Positions 62,796 through 64,000 of a stretch of DNA of 64,000 nucleotides are shown here, piece after piece. Source of the DNA: Trichocoleus sp. (GTDB lineage: Bacteria > Cyanobacteriota > Cyanobacteriia > Elainellales > Elainellaceae); assembly GCA_036702865.1 (NCBI GenBank), contig DATNQD010000059.1, positions 488,704 through 552,703 of the forward strand. Direction: 5' to 3'. Made by a program: the position numbers and the translations under genes. Below the pieces are notes generated by a model. The model did no database searches, was not told where the DNA came from, and saw nothing but the letters and a program-made list of their open reading frames with translations. The stretch's first letter is position 1. Every line of letters starts with the position of its first letter.

Positions 62796-63848
62796 ATGAT
62801 CCCCGTAATTTTAGCTGGTGGAAAAGGAGAGCGGTTCTGGCCCCTCAGTCGTAAAGCTCGTCCAAAGCAGTTTTTGAGCCTTGATGGAAGTGGGCGCAGT
62901 TTGCTACAAGCGACTGCCGATCGACTTTTAGAGTTAGCTGGAGGTTGGCAGGGACTTTGGGTCATTACGGCAGGGCATTTGGCAACAGGTGTACAAGAGC
63001 AGCTACCCGATCTGCCCATCGATAATTTGCTGGTAGAAGTTGAGGGACGAGACACAGCTCCGGCAGTTGCTTGGGCAACCCTAGAAATTGCTAAGCGCTA
63101 TGGGGAATCAGAGACCGTCGGTTTTTTTCCAGCAGACCACTGGATTGGCGATCGAGAAGCCTTTTATCAGACCCTCGCAGCCGCTGAAGCGTTAGCAACA
63201 GAGCATCAGGCGATCGCGACGCTGGGTATTACGCCCGCTTATCCTTCGACTGGCTATGGCTACATTGAGCAGGGCGAGAAGATTGGGGTATTTCAAGACT
63301 GTCCGGGCTACAAAGTCAGCCGCTTTACCGAAAAACCAGATTTGCAAACGGCAGAAACGTTTCTAGCTTCTGGTCGCTATAGCTGGAATGGCGGCATGTT
63401 TATTTTCCCGGCAGGTGTAATGCTGACTGAACTTCGCACCCATGCCCCAGAGATGATGCAGCTTTTGGAGGGGGAAGGAGCATCTGTCTATCCCCGCTTG
63501 CCGAAACTCAGCATTGACTATGCGGTGATGGAAAAAACCGATCGTGCTTATGTGGTTCCAGTGACGTTCCAGTGGGATGACCTGGGCGATTGGAATGCGA
63601 TCGATCGGTTGCTGCGTCAGGCAAACCAGCCAAACGTTGAATTGGCGCAGCATGTTGGGTTAGAGACGAAAGACACGCTGCTTTATTCCTCCAACGATGA
63701 TGAATTGATTGTGACGATCGGTTTAGAAGATACGGTCGTGGTGCGAGACGGAAAAGTAACGTTGATTGTCAAGAAAGATCGAACGCAGGACATCAAGCAG
63801 GTTTTGAAGCTGATACAGAACAACCCGAATTTGGCAGACCTTCTCTAG
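62796..63848 (+). CDS. manC: mannose-1-phosphate guanylyltransferase
   Basis: 350 residues, the nucleotidyltransferase domain without the fused isomerase: VILAGGKGERFWPLSRKARP with the signature GGxGxRxWPxSR, PKQFLSLDG, EVEGRDTAPAVAWATLEIAK, FFPADHWI and the later FTEKPDLQTAETFLASGRYS and WNGGMFIFPAGVML. It makes GDP-mannose from mannose-1-phosphate and GTP for polysaccharides. No manB or wza-type genes are adjacent. An unidentified gene follows 73 bp later. Confidence 0.95.
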   Translation: MIPVILAGGKGERFWPLSRKARPKQFLSLDGSGRSLLQATADRLLELAGGWQGLWVITAGHLATGVQEQLPDLPIDNLLVEVEGRDTAPAVAWATLEIAKRYGESETVGFFPADHWIGDREAFYQTLAAAEALATEHQAIATLGITPAYPSTGYGYIEQGEKIGVFQDCPGYKVSRFTEKPDLQTAETFLASGRYSWNGGMFIFPAGVMLTELRTHAPEMMQLLEGEGASVYPRLPKLSIDYAVMEKTDRAYVVPVTFQWDDLGDWNAIDRLLRQANQPNVELAQHVGLETKDTLLYSSNDDELIVTIGLEDTVVVRDGKVTLIVKKDRTQDIKQVLKLIQNNPNLADLL

Positions 63849-63921
63849 CAGCAGACTGCCCTAGTACTACAGTTGTAGATCGGCTAGAATAGAGATACAA
63901 CAGGAGATACAAGTATTTTTT

Positions 63922-64000
63922 GTGACGCTTTCATATCAATCTATTCTGGCAACAACTGCGACTCCAATTTCAACTGACGATGTCGAGCGATGGGCAGATG
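63922..64000 (+). CDS. unidentified protein, N-terminal part, cut by the window end
   Basis: An open frame from GTG 63922 reaches the window end without a stop: VTLSYQSILATTATPISTDD and onward VERWAD. An AGGAG motif lies 14-15 nt upstream. It is too short to classify. The position after manC is compatible with co-transcription. Confidence 0.45.
   Translation, partial: MTLSYQSILATTATPISTDDVERWAD

Noticed and set aside
1..64000. CRISPR arrays, insertion sequences, tRNA and rRNA genes
   Set aside because: I looked for regularly spaced repeats, transposase motifs with terminal repeats, T-arm/anticodon patterns and rRNA sequence and found none; the short tandem duplications lack spacers of CRISPR size.

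Overview
The window is chromosomal DNA of a cyanobacterium, most likely a filamentous one of the Leptolyngbya/Oscillatoriales kind. The signs are photosynthesis and cyanobacterial genes (ndhH, chlM, a PxcA/CemA protein, DUF3119 and DUF3086 proteins, a fused panC-cmk gene), the HIP1 octamer GCGATCGC and its core CGATCG throughout, and many histidine kinases with PAS, GAF, CHASE3 and DICT domains. I see no tRNA, rRNA, CRISPR array, insertion sequence, integrase or phage gene. The content is mostly core genome with a few lineage-specific genes.

Layout. 0-6 kb: two small membrane proteins and a 1,671-residue caspase / STAND NTPase / WD40 protein. 6-16 kb: TPR protein, HflX GTPase, a pair of M16 peptidases (one catalytic, one without the zinc motif), an MlaE-type lipid permease with DUF3119 and DUF3086 proteins, and a lone ureD. 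16-25 kb: a signalling block (REC-kinase, Rcp1-like regulator, CHASE3-PAS kinase, a GAF protein with a degenerate kinase domain) with folate, peroxiredoxin and NUDIX genes between. 25-32 kb: chlM, purE, rsmH, ndhH, a CmpR/CcmR-type LysR regulator and a fasciclin protein. 32-46 kb: HEAT protein, DICT-GAF kinase, an AddB-like ATPase, pxcA, pnp and a SNF2 helicase. 46-49.4 kb: minC-minD-minE followed 12 bp later by a CD225/pilin-like membrane protein. 49.5-64 kb: four-carbon acid sugar kinase, a DMT transporter with a long coiled-coil head, a TonB-like protein, divergent ferric-iron ABC transporter genes with a Fur-box-like site between them, two pentapeptide proteins, panC-cmk, a GDSL esterase, an LCP protein and manC.

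How the genes fit together. The Min set places the division site and its downstream membrane protein may be co-transcribed. ChlM, NdhH and PxcA serve photosynthetic membranes. LCP and ManC belong to envelope polysaccharide synthesis. The two Fut-type genes form an iron importer lacking its binding protein here. The caspase-STAND-WD40 protein is the best candidate for a defence or cell-death function, but it stands alone.

A separate signal is the recurrence of short two- or three-copy tandem duplications (10-18 bp) at gene ends and in intergenic DNA, several lying exactly over stop codons.
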